DNA of 25,053 nucleotides. Source: CSP1-8 sp049688015. GTDB lineage: Bacteria > Desulfobacterota > Deferrimicrobia > Deferrimicrobiales > Deferrimicrobiaceae. Every line of letters starts with the position of its first letter. Positions within the stretch are counted from its first letter, which is position 1. Location: positions 1 to 25,053 of the forward strand of contig JBAVJZ010000003.1 in NCBI GenBank assembly GCA_049688015.1, in the 5' to 3' direction. This document shows positions 15,384 through 22,804 of the stretch, one piece after another. A program made the translations under genes and the position numbers. Under the pieces are notes generated by a model. It was not told the DNA's origin. It did no database searches and saw only the letters and a list, made by a program, of their open reading frames with translations.

Positions 15384-16747
15384 GCGACGTCCAGACGAGC
15401 CTCTCCTTTCGCGCGAACGCAACGAGAGCCCTCGGGGACGCTTCCCTGCGTTCCGCGATGCGGCAGGCCGCCGACACCTTCGGCACCAAGCGGGCCGACG
15501 CCTTCGCGTCCGTCGCCGACCTGGAGGCGCTTCGCGACAAGGCCTCCGCGCTGCGACTGGAAGTTCTCGAACACCTGCACGAGTATGTCGAAACGTTCAT
15601 TTCCAATGCCACAAGGGCCGGCGCGACGGTGCATAGGGCACAGGATGCTTCCTCCGCCCGGGAGATCATCACGAAGATCCTTTCCGGCCGCGGCGCAAAC
15701 ACCGTGGTCAAGAGCAAGTCGATGGTCTCCGAGGAGATTCACTTAAACGCCCACCTGGAACAGGCGGGGATGGAGGTGCTGGAGACGGATCTGGGGGAAT
15801 ACATCATCCAGCTCGTGGGGGAGACCCCCTCCCACATCATCGTCCCGGCGATCCACAAGAACCGCCGGCAGGTGGGAACTCTCTTCGCGGAGAAACTGGG
15901 AGTCGCCTATACCGAAGACCCGCAGGTGTTGACGAAGATCGCCCGGCGGGCCATCCGGGAGAAGTTTTTGAGCGCGGATGCGGGCCTTTCGGGGGCCAAC
16001 TTCGCCGCCGCGGCGTCGGGGAGCCTCGTCCTGTTCACCAACGAGGGAAACGGCCGGATGGTGACGACGGTCCCGCCGTTGCACATCGCGATCCTGTCTT
16101 TGGAGAAGATGATTCCTTCCCTTGCCGACCTGCCGACGTTCATCCGCCTGCTCCCGCGATCGGCGACGGGGCAGTCGATCACCAGTTACGTCTCGGTGAT
16201 CACCGGGACGAGGAAGCCCGGGGAGGCGACGGGGGCGAAGGAGCTCCACATCGTCCTTTTGGACAACGGGCGGTCGGAGATCCTCTCCGGGGAATGCCGG
16301 GAGATCCTCAAGTGCATCCGTTGCGGCGCCTGCATGAACGTCTGCCCCGTCTACCGGACGGTGGGGGGGCACTCGTACGGATGGACGTACCCGGGGCCCA
16401 TGGGGATCGTCCTCACGACGCTTTTGACCGGGATGGCGAAGTCGCACCCCCTTGTGGACGCCTCCACGCTTTGCGGGGCGTGCGTCGAGGTGTGCCCCGT
16501 CCGGATTCCCCTGGTGGACCTCTTCCTCAGGTTGCGGGAGCGCAGGGTGCGGGAAGGATTCTCGAAGCCGGTGGAGAAACGGGGCATGCGCCTGTTCGGG
16601 AAGGCGGCGGCCTCCCCGTCGCTGTTCTTTGCAGGGCAGTTCCTGTCGCGCACCTTCTGGCCGTTGGTTCGGGCATTCGGCGGCAAGGACGTCGCGGGAC
16701 GCCTTCCCCGCCCCGCGAACGTTCCGTTCCGCAAGAGGATGCCATGA
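15380..16747 (+). CDS. lldF: L-lactate dehydrogenase complex iron-sulfur subunit LldF/LutB
   Basis: A 455-aa subunit. The N-terminal two-thirds is the LUD domain (TVVKSKSMVSEEIHLN and FTNEGNGRM segments). The C-terminal part has two 4Fe-4S cysteine sets: CIRCGACMNVCPVY (C312, C315, C318, C322) and CGACVEVCPVRIPL (C365, C368, C372). It is the electron-transferring subunit of the LldEFG L-lactate oxidation complex. Both ends overlap neighbours by 4 nt (ATGA with lldE and with lldG), a tight stoichiometric operon. The reading frame runs on upstream of the chosen ATG, but there it is only the shadow of lldE. Confidence 0.95.
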   Translation: MSDVQTSLSFRANATRALGDASLRSAMRQAADTFGTKRADAFASVADLEALRDKASALRLEVLEHLHEYVETFISNATRAGATVHRAQDASSAREIITKILSGRGANTVVKSKSMVSEEIHLNAHLEQAGMEVLETDLGEYIIQLVGETPSHIIVPAIHKNRRQVGTLFAEKLGVAYTEDPQVLTKIARRAIREKFLSADAGLSGANFAAAASGSLVLFTNEGNGRMVTTVPPLHIAILSLEKMIPSLADLPTFIRLLPRSATGQSITSYVSVITGTRKPGEATGAKELHIVLLDNGRSEILSGECREILKCIRCGACMNVCPVYRTVGGHSYGWTYPGPMGIVLTTLLTGMAKSHPLVDASTLCGACVEVCPVRIPLVDLFLRLRERRVREGFSKPVEKRGMRLFGKAAASPSLFFAGQFLSRTFWPLVRAFGGKDVAGRLPRPANVPFRKRMP

Positions 16748-17265
16748 CCTCGCCCGACCTGGTCCACCGGTTCCTTGCCAACGCAGGGAATGCCGCCGCG
16801 GGAACGCATGCCGTTTCCGACGCCCCGGGCCTGCGCCGTGTCCTGTCTGAGATCGTGCCCGGTACCGTTCCGGCCTTCTGTCCGGGGTTGACGGATAAGG
16901 AAAAGGAGGCGGCGCCGTCCCTGGCGTGTCGCGCGGTGGATTATGCGGGGGCAAAGGCGACCGTGGAAGAGGTGTACGGGGCCATCGCCGAGACGGGAAG
17001 CCTGGTCTGTGTAAGCTCCGGCGGGAGGGCGGTCCAGGCGGGCCTGCTCCCCGCCCACCACGTGGCGATCGTTGCCCGCGAAAGGATTTTCGCCACGCTG
17101 GACGATTGCTTCGCCTCTTTCGCGGAAGGACCGCCGACGAACATTACCCTGGTCACGGGACCCAGCCGGACGGCGGACATCGAGCTGACGCTTGCGATCG
17201 GGGTCCACGGCCCGGAAAAACTCGACATTATCGTATTCTCAGGCGAGCCCCGTCCCGATGCCTGA
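16744..17265 (+). CDS. lldG: L-lactate dehydrogenase complex subunit LldG/LutC
   Basis: A 173-aa protein of the LUD (LutC/YkgG) family. The signature TGPSRTADIELTLAIGVHGP near the C-terminus is the family's conserved loop, and VCVSSGGRAVQAGLLPAHH matches the preceding strand. It is the third subunit of the lactate oxidation complex. The ATG overlaps the lldF stop (ATGA). The protein is somewhat short compared with many LutC proteins (about 190-240 aa) but the conserved core is complete. An intrinsic terminator starts 43 nt after the stop and closes the operon. Confidence 0.93.
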   Translation: MTSPDLVHRFLANAGNAAAGTHAVSDAPGLRRVLSEIVPGTVPAFCPGLTDKEKEAAPSLACRAVDYAGAKATVEEVYGAIAETGSLVCVSSGGRAVQAGLLPAHHVAIVARERIFATLDDCFASFAEGPPTNITLVTGPSRTADIELTLAIGVHGPEKLDIIVFSGEPRPDA

Positions 17266-17307
17266 TGACAAAGCATGTCCCGAACGATCTCCCTGAAAAG
17301 AGGGCAA

Positions 17308-17338
17308 GATCCTTGGAAACCAAAAGGGTCGATTTTTT
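17308..17338 (+). terminator. Intrinsic terminator of the lactate operon
   Basis: GATCC-TTGG (17308-17316), loop AAA, CCAA (17320-17323), two unpaired A, GGGTC (17326-17330, one G-T wobble), GA, then six T (17333-17338). It lies just after lldG and well before the malate synthase gene. Confidence 0.78.
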
Positions 17339-17460
17339 CCGCCCATGGAATTGTCCGCGCCGAACAATGATACACTATCCTGCATACGGAACACGCAATG
17401 CGGGAAGAACTTAGCCATGGCGGGAGCCGTTTCCCGTAGGCCCCGGCCGAGGAGGTCCCT

Positions 17461-19515
17461 ATGAAAGAAGTGACATTCATCCGCCCAAATCTCGCCCAGA
17501 AATTCACGGAAGACATCCTCACATCCGATACGTTGAGCCGGTTTGCCGAGCTCGTCCGCACGAAGGTCGCAGACGGCCGGACCCTGGAAGAGGTCCGCCG
17601 GGACCGCGTGGAGGCCCGCCCGGCGAAGCAGGCCCGGCTGGATGCCGGCGAACTGCTCGACTTCCTTCCGGAGAACGAGGTGATCACCTTCCTCGACGGG
17701 ACCACGATGACGGTCAAGGAGATCCGCGAGGCCGACTGGAAAGTCGACGGGCAGCCGCCGCAGTTCGACGGGCGGCGCGTCCAGCTCACCGGCCCGTGCT
17801 CGGTACCTGCCATGGCGATCGGCGCCATGAACACGGGGCAGCAGTGGATGGCGGACAGCGAGGACGCCGCCGCGCAGTCCACCGACAGCCCGCTGCGGAC
17901 ACAACGCTCCCTCAAGCTTCTCTGCACCTGGACGCCCGAGGGCAAGCGCGCACTCGATGGGGCAGGCGGCAAGAGCCTGAAGCCCGAAAATGAGGTGGCG
18001 ATCATGATCTACCGGCCCCGGGGCCTGCACCTCGACGACCGGCACCTCCTGGTGGACGGCCAAGCCGTTTCCGGGGGCTTCGCGGACGCCTGGTTGTTCC
18101 TCCGGCATAACGCGAAGGCGCTTCTGGACCGCGACCTGCCGGTCGCCTTTTATCTTCCGAAGCTGGAGTGCGTGGAGGATGCCGACCTCTGGCACACCTT
18201 CCTGTACGAAGCGGAGAAGGCGCTGGATCTTGCACCGGGAACGGTTAAGATCTACCTCCTTGTGGAAATTATCAACGCCACGTATCAGGTCGAAGAGATG
18301 ATGTACGCCTTCACCCGGCCGATACATGACGGCGGGAAGGCCGTACCCGCCTCCCGTTTCGTCGGGCCGAATGTCGGCCGCTGGGATTACATGGCAAGCA
18401 TGTACCGGGCGACTCGGGCCGACCTCGCGGGCATACCGCCCGACACGAACCTCGTGACGATGGACGGGGCCAGGTTCCTCGCGGTGTACGAACAGTACGT
18501 CTCGGACATGGCGCGAAGGCGCGGCGCCGTCCCTTGGGGCGGCATGTCGGCCAACATATTGCTCCGGGCCACCCTGCGCCCGGGGGACTTCGAAAAAATT
18601 GCCGGCAAGGAGGGTGCGCCGGCCCTGCTCAGCGCCCTTCAGGCCGCGGGTTATGCAGATCCCAAGGGGAACCTGACCGGGAAGTTCCAGGCGGGTGCGG
18701 ACGCCCTGCCCGGCCTGCCGGCGACTTACGAGCCGCATCGCCAGCAGATCATCGGGATCCTGGAGGCATTCGTAGCGCGGGCCTACAACAACAAGGTCGC
18801 CCTCGAGAAGGCGAGCGACGACAAAACCCGGGAATCGGGGCTGCGGCTGGCGAAAGACGGTGGGCGCCGTTGCTACTATGGGGCATGGGTGGCGACGCCG
18901 GACATGGTCGCCGTCATCCAGCCGATCTTTGAGAAGGCCGCCAAGGAGGGCCTCCTGGCCGCGCTGGACACCGCTCCGACGCGGACCGACTGGTACAGCA
19001 AGGAGCTTGCGGCAGGGCTCCGGGCGTTCCCGAAAGGGTTGGTGACCGAGGACGGCATCCGGGAGGACATCACGATCACGCTCCAGTACATGGCCTCCTA
19101 CCTCCAGGGAAGTGCCGCGGCGGCCGTGACGAGTCCACAGCTCAAGCTGCAGCTGATGGAGGATCTGGCCACGGCGGAGATCCGCCGGGCCGCCCTGTGG
19201 AAGCGTTTGCACGCCGGGGCCGTCCTCCAGGGAGAGGGACCGTTGGCCGGAAAGAAACTGACCGAGGAGGTGTTCCTGCACCTCCTGGACGACGAGGCAG
19301 GGAAGATCAAAAGCAAGTCGGCCGGTACGGCCAGGGAGATCTTGCGGTGGACAACTACTGCCAAGAAGCTCATCCCCTGGATCTCCGATCCCTTGAACGT
19401 CGTGCTGGATGAAGAAAGTCCGGAGGTGATTACCACCGCCCTCAAGGCGTACTTCGACACGTACGTCACGACCGGAAAGCGGCTTACCAGGGTGGCGGGG
19501 GCGGAAAGCCGGTAG
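17461..19515 (+). CDS. aceB: Malate synthase, long divergent form related to the A type
   Basis: Condenses glyoxylate and acetyl-CoA to malate in the glyoxylate shunt; isocitrate lyase is encoded 1.9 kb downstream. The N-terminus matches malate synthase A (RLDAGELLDFLPE, GAMNTGQQWMADSEDA). The core shows RPRGLHLDDRH, HNAKALL, YLPKLE, GRWDYM, GGMSANI (360 on) and GAWVATPDM (474 on). The catalytic aspartate is D568 in MEDLATAEIRR. At 684 aa it is about 150 aa longer than typical A-type enzymes (about 530). Around 70 extra residues lie between GGMSANI and the WVATP segment, where A-type enzymes have a short stretch, and a smaller extra piece precedes GRWDY. The start is fixed by GGAGG 6 nt before the ATG. 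Related aldolase/citrate-lyase-like enzymes are the alternative, but the malate synthase motifs are too complete. Confidence 0.88.
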   Translation: MKEVTFIRPNLAQKFTEDILTSDTLSRFAELVRTKVADGRTLEEVRRDRVEARPAKQARLDAGELLDFLPENEVITFLDGTTMTVKEIREADWKVDGQPPQFDGRRVQLTGPCSVPAMAIGAMNTGQQWMADSEDAAAQSTDSPLRTQRSLKLLCTWTPEGKRALDGAGGKSLKPENEVAIMIYRPRGLHLDDRHLLVDGQAVSGGFADAWLFLRHNAKALLDRDLPVAFYLPKLECVEDADLWHTFLYEAEKALDLAPGTVKIYLLVEIINATYQVEEMMYAFTRPIHDGGKAVPASRFVGPNVGRWDYMASMYRATRADLAGIPPDTNLVTMDGARFLAVYEQYVSDMARRRGAVPWGGMSANILLRATLRPGDFEKIAGKEGAPALLSALQAAGYADPKGNLTGKFQAGADALPGLPATYEPHRQQIIGILEAFVARAYNNKVALEKASDDKTRESGLRLAKDGGRRCYYGAWVATPDMVAVIQPIFEKAAKEGLLAALDTAPTRTDWYSKELAAGLRAFPKGLVTEDGIREDITITLQYMASYLQGSAAAAVTSPQLKLQLMEDLATAEIRRAALWKRLHAGAVLQGEGPLAGKKLTEEVFLHLLDDEAGKIKSKSAGTAREILRWTTTAKKLIPWISDPLNVVLDEESPEVITTALKAYFDTYVTTGKRLTRVAGAESR

Positions 19516-19518
19516 GTC

Positions 19519-19560
19519 CCTCCCAACCCGACGGGTCCGTTGGACAGGTATCGGGGGAGG
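19519..19560. terminator. Possible bidirectional hairpin after malate synthase
   Basis: CCTCCC (19519-19524) pairs with GGGAGG (19555-19560) and encloses ACCC-GAC-GGGT (19526-19536). It sits in the 101-bp gap between two convergent genes but lacks a T-tract, so termination is only a suggestion. Confidence 0.25.
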
Positions 19561-19616
19561 ATCGCGGGCGAACGGGGAGCAGGGGGGTGAACTGCTTCCG
19601 GTGATGTGCCGCGCTT

Positions 19617-20264
19617 CTATCGAACGATGACGATTCCCGCGAGAACCCCGCACGGTATGTCATCGGGTTTGGCATCGCTGCCGATGGGATAGATGTTCCA
19701 CCCGGCCGAGACGACCATCCGGTAGACGTCTATCCCCACAGCTTCCATCGATGGCCGGGAGCGGAGGGAAAACCGGCACTTCGTCCCCTTCAGGACCGCG
19801 CAGTCTTCCTGCAACCCGCAGAAGGTGTGCCGGCAGGAGCCTGCGCCGAATCCGAACGCCAGATAGTGCCCGTCGTAGAAAGCTGCCGATTCGATCCCGT
19901 TCACGATCTTGTAGACGTCCTGATACGCGGCGACCCTCTCCTTGATCGTGGCCTTGTCCCGGACGACGACGGTGGAAGGAATCTCCTGGACAAAGAAAAC
20001 GGCCCACCGGTACTTCTCGAGCAGGGCTCTCAGTTCCGCGGGTTTCATCGTATGGGGTGGGCAGTTCGCACCGACTCCGTACCCGAAACAGATCGGGATC
20101 TGGCACTTCATCGTCACCCGATCGTCCACGGGGATATCGGCGGTTCGGACGATCTTGGCCCGGGTCGCCCCCATTTCGATCGCCTTTTCCTGGTATCGTT
20201 GCAGATCGACCGCCAGGCGTTCTTCCTCCACATCGAGATCGATCTTTTTCAGCTTCTGTTCCAT
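19617..20264 (-). CDS. DUF2284 family predicted metal-binding protein
   Basis: A 215-aa soluble protein with seven regularly placed cysteines: C54-x4-C59-x8-C68 (CFGYGVGANCPPH) and C144-x4-C149-x5-C155-x7-C163 (SCRHTFC, EDC, TKC). This is the pattern of the DUF2284 family, described only as predicted metal-binding; an Fe-S cluster is likely but not proved. The reaction is unknown. The ATG at 20264 is chosen over an in-frame GTG at 20270 because GGAGG (20274-20270) is 5 nt before the ATG and would overlap the GTG. It converges on the malate synthase gene. An inverted repeat upstream may be its operator. It follows the SDR gene on the same strand after 210 nt. Confidence 0.82.
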   Translation of the reverse strand: MEQKLKKIDLDVEEERLAVDLQRYQEKAIEMGATRAKIVRTADIPVDDRVTMKCQIPICFGYGVGANCPPHTMKPAELRALLEKYRWAVFFVQEIPSTVVVRDKATIKERVAAYQDVYKIVNGIESAAFYDGHYLAFGFGAGSCRHTFCGLQEDCAVLKGTKCRFSLRSRPSMEAVGIDVYRMVVSAGWNIYPIGSDAKPDDIPCGVLAGIVIVR

Positions 20265-20269
20265 GTCCA

Positions 20270-20274
20270 CCTCC
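20270..20274 (-). promoter_or_regulatory. Ribosome site deciding the DUF2284 start
   Basis: GGAGG on the minus strand, 5 nt before the ATG at 20264. It covers the first base of the alternative GTG start, which is therefore unlikely. Confidence 0.7.
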
Positions 20275-20295
20275 GCGTTGTCCTGCCGGAATCTT

Positions 20296-20316
20296 GATAC
20301 GCACCCGGAACGTATC
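20296..20316 (-). promoter_or_regulatory. Inverted repeat GATACG-N9-CGTATC, candidate operator
   Basis: Perfect 6-bp arms at 20296-20301 and 20311-20316, 21 nt before the ribosome site of the DUF2284 gene. A TATCAT -10-like box lies just upstream on the minus strand. Size and symmetry suit a dimeric repressor or redox regulator. No regulator gene is adjacent. Confidence 0.35.
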
Positions 20317-20474
20317 TCTTGGAATGATACAGGGATATCGCGGTACCCGAAAAGGGATTTCCTGTTTCCCCCGGGCGGGAGGTTTCTTGCGCGTCAAGCC
20401 GTTGGCTGGCGAACGGATCGGCCGCCTTGCACCCATTTCGCGGAACCGCGCTATGCATAATGACCCGGATGGGA

Positions 20475-21233
20475 TTATCCCCGCCCGACAAAGGGCATCT
20501 TGGTGGCCATGACGGTCAGGAATTGCACGTTCGCATCCAGAGGGAGGCTGGCCATGTACACCACAGCTTCCGCCACGTGCTCGACCTTCATGGTCGGCTC
20601 CACGGAGATTGTCCCGTCGGCTTGCGGCACGCCGTCTTTCATTCGTTTCGTCAAGTCGGTTTCCGCGTTGCCGATGTCGATCTGGCCACAGGCGATATCG
20701 TACTTGCGACCATCGAGCGAGGTCGATTTCGTGAGGCCGGTTATGGCGTGCTTGGTAGCCGTATAGGGGGCGGAGTTCGGCCGGGGAGCGTGGGCCGAGA
20801 TGGAACCGTTGTTGATGATCCTGCCGCCCCTGGGCTTCTGGCTCTTCATGATCCGGAACGCTTCCTGCGTGCACAAAAATACGCCGGTGAGATTGGTATC
20901 CACCACGGCTTTCCACTGATCGTGCGACAGATCTTCCAGGAGGATCGGCGGCGCGCCCGTCCCCGCATTGTTGAACAGCAGGTCGAGCCGGCCGAATGTC
21001 TCCGTGGTTTTGGCGAACAGGGCCCGAACGGAGGCGGGATCCGTCACATCGGTGGGAACGGCCAGCGCGCGTGCGCCGGCCTGTCCCGCCCGGTCGATCG
21101 TTGCGTGCAATTGCTCCTCCCGCCGCCCGGCCAGGGCAACGGCGTATCCCGCTTCCAGGAGAGCCAGTGCAGTCTGCCTCCCGATCCCCGTTCCGGCGCC
21201 GGTGACAATTGCCACCTTTCCCATGTTGTTCAC
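20475..21233 (-). CDS. Short-chain dehydrogenase/reductase
   Basis: A 252-aa classical SDR. TGAGTGIG (11-18) is the nucleotide-binding motif, D62 in TDV contacts the adenine, and NNAG is at 88-91. The catalytic set is S144, Y157 and K161 (YTATK). An NAD(P)-dependent oxidation or reduction of a hydroxyl/keto group is expected; GRR after the second strand (37-39) suggests NADP preference. The GTG at 21233 is preferred because AAGGAG stands 7 nt before it; an ATG at 21224 in frame has no such site. The gene lies divergent to isocitrate lyase and 210 nt upstream of the DUF2284 gene. The substrate is unknown; a role in hydroxyacid metabolism is inferred only from the neighbourhood. Confidence 0.9.
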   Translation of the reverse strand: MNNMGKVAIVTGAGTGIGRQTALALLEAGYAVALAGRREEQLHATIDRAGQAGARALAVPTDVTDPASVRALFAKTTETFGRLDLLFNNAGTGAPPILLEDLSHDQWKAVVDTNLTGVFLCTQEAFRIMKSQKPRGGRIINNGSISAHAPRPNSAPYTATKHAITGLTKSTSLDGRKYDIACGQIDIGNAETDLTKRMKDGVPQADGTISVEPTMKVEHVAEAVVYMASLPLDANVQFLTVMATKMPFVGRG

Positions 21234-21240
21234 GAGGCAA

Positions 21241-21246
21241 CTCCTT
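21241..21246 (-). promoter_or_regulatory. Ribosome site supporting a GTG start for the SDR gene
   Basis: AAGGAG on the minus strand (21246-21241), 7 nt before GTG at 21233. The downstream ATG at 21224 would be 16 nt away, too far. Confidence 0.65.
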
Positions 21247-21334
21247 TTTTTAGGACAGTATAGTGCCATTCCGGGCGGATTTCCCTGTTTTCCGAAGATG
21301 GCCGGGATGTCCCGAAAGCCCTTTTATTCTTCAT

Positions 21335-21347
21335 GGTTCGCCGAACC
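21335..21347. promoter_or_regulatory. Palindrome GGTTCG-C-CGAACC upstream of aceA
   Basis: A perfect 13-bp palindrome in the gap between the divergent SDR and isocitrate lyase genes, followed by one more GAACC half. A GATAAT -10-like box is at 21370-21375 on the plus strand. It may be an operator for one or both genes; the regulator is unknown. Confidence 0.35.
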
Positions 21348-21455
21348 GAACCACCCGTGGGCGGCATCGGATAATGGCGGGTTCCTGATCCATGCGGATT
21401 AGGCCGAGTGGGTTCCCTGCCCCCGGCATCCGGACCCGGTTCGCAGGAGGAAGCC

Positions 21456-22781
21456 ATGAAGGATGTAACGAACCGAAGACAGGAACAAATCCTGACCCTG
21501 CAAAAGTCGTGGAAGGAAGATCCGCGATGGAAAGACATCAAGCGACCCTACAAGGCCGAAGAGGTCGTCGGGCTTCGCGGCTCTCTCCGGGTCCACCACA
21601 CGTTTGCCGAAATGGGTGCCAGCCGCTTTTGGGATCTCCTGCATTCCGAGCCGTTCGTTCGCGCCCTCGGCGCCCTGACGGGCAACCAGGCGGTCCAACA
21701 GGTACACGCCGGTCTCAAGGCGATCTACGTGAGCGGGTGGCAGGTGGCGGGCGACGCAAACTCCGCGGGCCACATGTACCCGGACCAGAGTCTCTATCCC
21801 GTGGACAGCGTCCCCAAAGTGATCGCCCGAATCAACAACGCCCTGACCCGCGCGGATCAGATCCAGCACATGAACGGTGGCGATGAAACCTACTGGTTCG
21901 CGCCGATCGTCGCCGATGCGGAAGCAGGCTTCGGCGGTCCGTTGAACACGTACGAGCTCATCAAGGCGATGATCGAGGCAGGGGCCGCCGCCATCCATCT
22001 CGAGGACCAGCTCTCTTCGTTGAAGAAATGCGGGCACATGGGCGGAAAGGTTCTCGTGCCCTACGGTGTCTTCATCGAAAAACTCGTGTCGGCAAGGCTT
22101 GCCGCCGACGTGCTCGATGTGCCGACGATGATCATCGCGCGGACCGACGCCAAGGATGCCCAGCTGATCCGCAGCGACTACGAAGATATCGACAAGCCGT
22201 ATCTAACGGGCGAGAGGACGGCCGAAGGGTATTTCCGCGTGCAGGGAGGGCTCGAGTTCGCCATTTCCCGAGCGTTGGAGTATGCCCCGTACGCGGACAT
22301 TATCTGGTGCGAGACCTCCACGCCGGACCTGGGGGAAGCAAGGGAGTTTGCCCAGGCGATCCGGGAAAAGCATCCGGGGAAAATGCTCGCGTACAATTGC
22401 TCGCCGTCCTTCAACTGGAAGCGAAATCTCGACGACGCCACGATCGCCGATTTTCAGAACAGGCTGGGCGAGATGGGATACAAGTTCCAGTTCGTGACCC
22501 TGGCGGGTTTCCACTCGCTGAACGCAAGCATGTTCGATCTCGCGAGAGGCTACAGGGAAGAGGGGATGTCCGCCTATTGCCGGCTCCAGGAACGCGAGTT
22601 CGAGCTCGAGAGAGAACGAGGATATGCGGCGATCAAACATCAGAGCTTCGTCGGGGCGGGATATTTCGATGCCCTGCAAATGACGATCTCCGGGGGCCGG
22701 GCGTCCACCATCGCGCTCAAGGGTTCCACGGAAGAGGCACAGTTCGGCGGATCTGCGGGAGTTCGAAGCGCCAAACGGTAA
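21456..22781 (+). CDS. aceA: Isocitrate lyase
   Basis: Cleaves isocitrate to glyoxylate and succinate, the first step of the glyoxylate shunt, in the cytoplasm. The protein has 441 aa, close to the 434 of E. coli. The active-site signature KKCGHMGG is present with catalytic C192. Also seen are the substrate and Mg-binding segments VSGWQVAGDAN, VADAEAGFGG, IHLEDQ, ARTDA, and NCSPSFNWK near 320-330. AGGAGGAAGCC directly precedes the ATG and fixes the start. It pairs functionally with the malate synthase gene about 1.9 kb upstream on the same strand, though two minus-strand genes lie between them, so the two are separate transcripts. It converges on larA with a hairpin in the 21-nt gap. Confidence 0.97.
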   Translation: MKDVTNRRQEQILTLQKSWKEDPRWKDIKRPYKAEEVVGLRGSLRVHHTFAEMGASRFWDLLHSEPFVRALGALTGNQAVQQVHAGLKAIYVSGWQVAGDANSAGHMYPDQSLYPVDSVPKVIARINNALTRADQIQHMNGGDETYWFAPIVADAEAGFGGPLNTYELIKAMIEAGAAAIHLEDQLSSLKKCGHMGGKVLVPYGVFIEKLVSARLAADVLDVPTMIIARTDAKDAQLIRSDYEDIDKPYLTGERTAEGYFRVQGGLEFAISRALEYAPYADIIWCETSTPDLGEAREFAQAIREKHPGKMLAYNCSPSFNWKRNLDDATIADFQNRLGEMGYKFQFVTLAGFHSLNASMFDLARGYREEGMSAYCRLQEREFELERERGYAAIKHQSFVGAGYFDALQMTISGGRASTIALKGSTEEAQFGGSAGVRSAKR

Positions 22782-22784
22782 GCC

Positions 22785-22804
22785 GGGTTCGGTCTCCCGA
22801 ACTC
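22785..22804. terminator. Hairpin between convergent aceA and larA
   Basis: GGGTTCGG (22785-22792), loop TCTC, CCGAACTC (22797-22804), an 8-bp stem with one G-T wobble. It fills the gap between the two stops and overlaps the last bases of larA. No T-tract on either side, so it may serve as a weak two-way terminator or mRNA end protector. Confidence 0.4.

Noticed and set aside
17239..19653. An 804-codon open frame antisense to malate synthase
   Set aside because: Shadow of a strong gene; composition is not protein-like and no motif is recognisable.
21250..21266. Sigma-54-like TGGCAC upstream of the SDR gene on the minus strand
   Set aside because: No GC dinucleotide at the -12 position; it is more simply a weak -10 region (TATACT).
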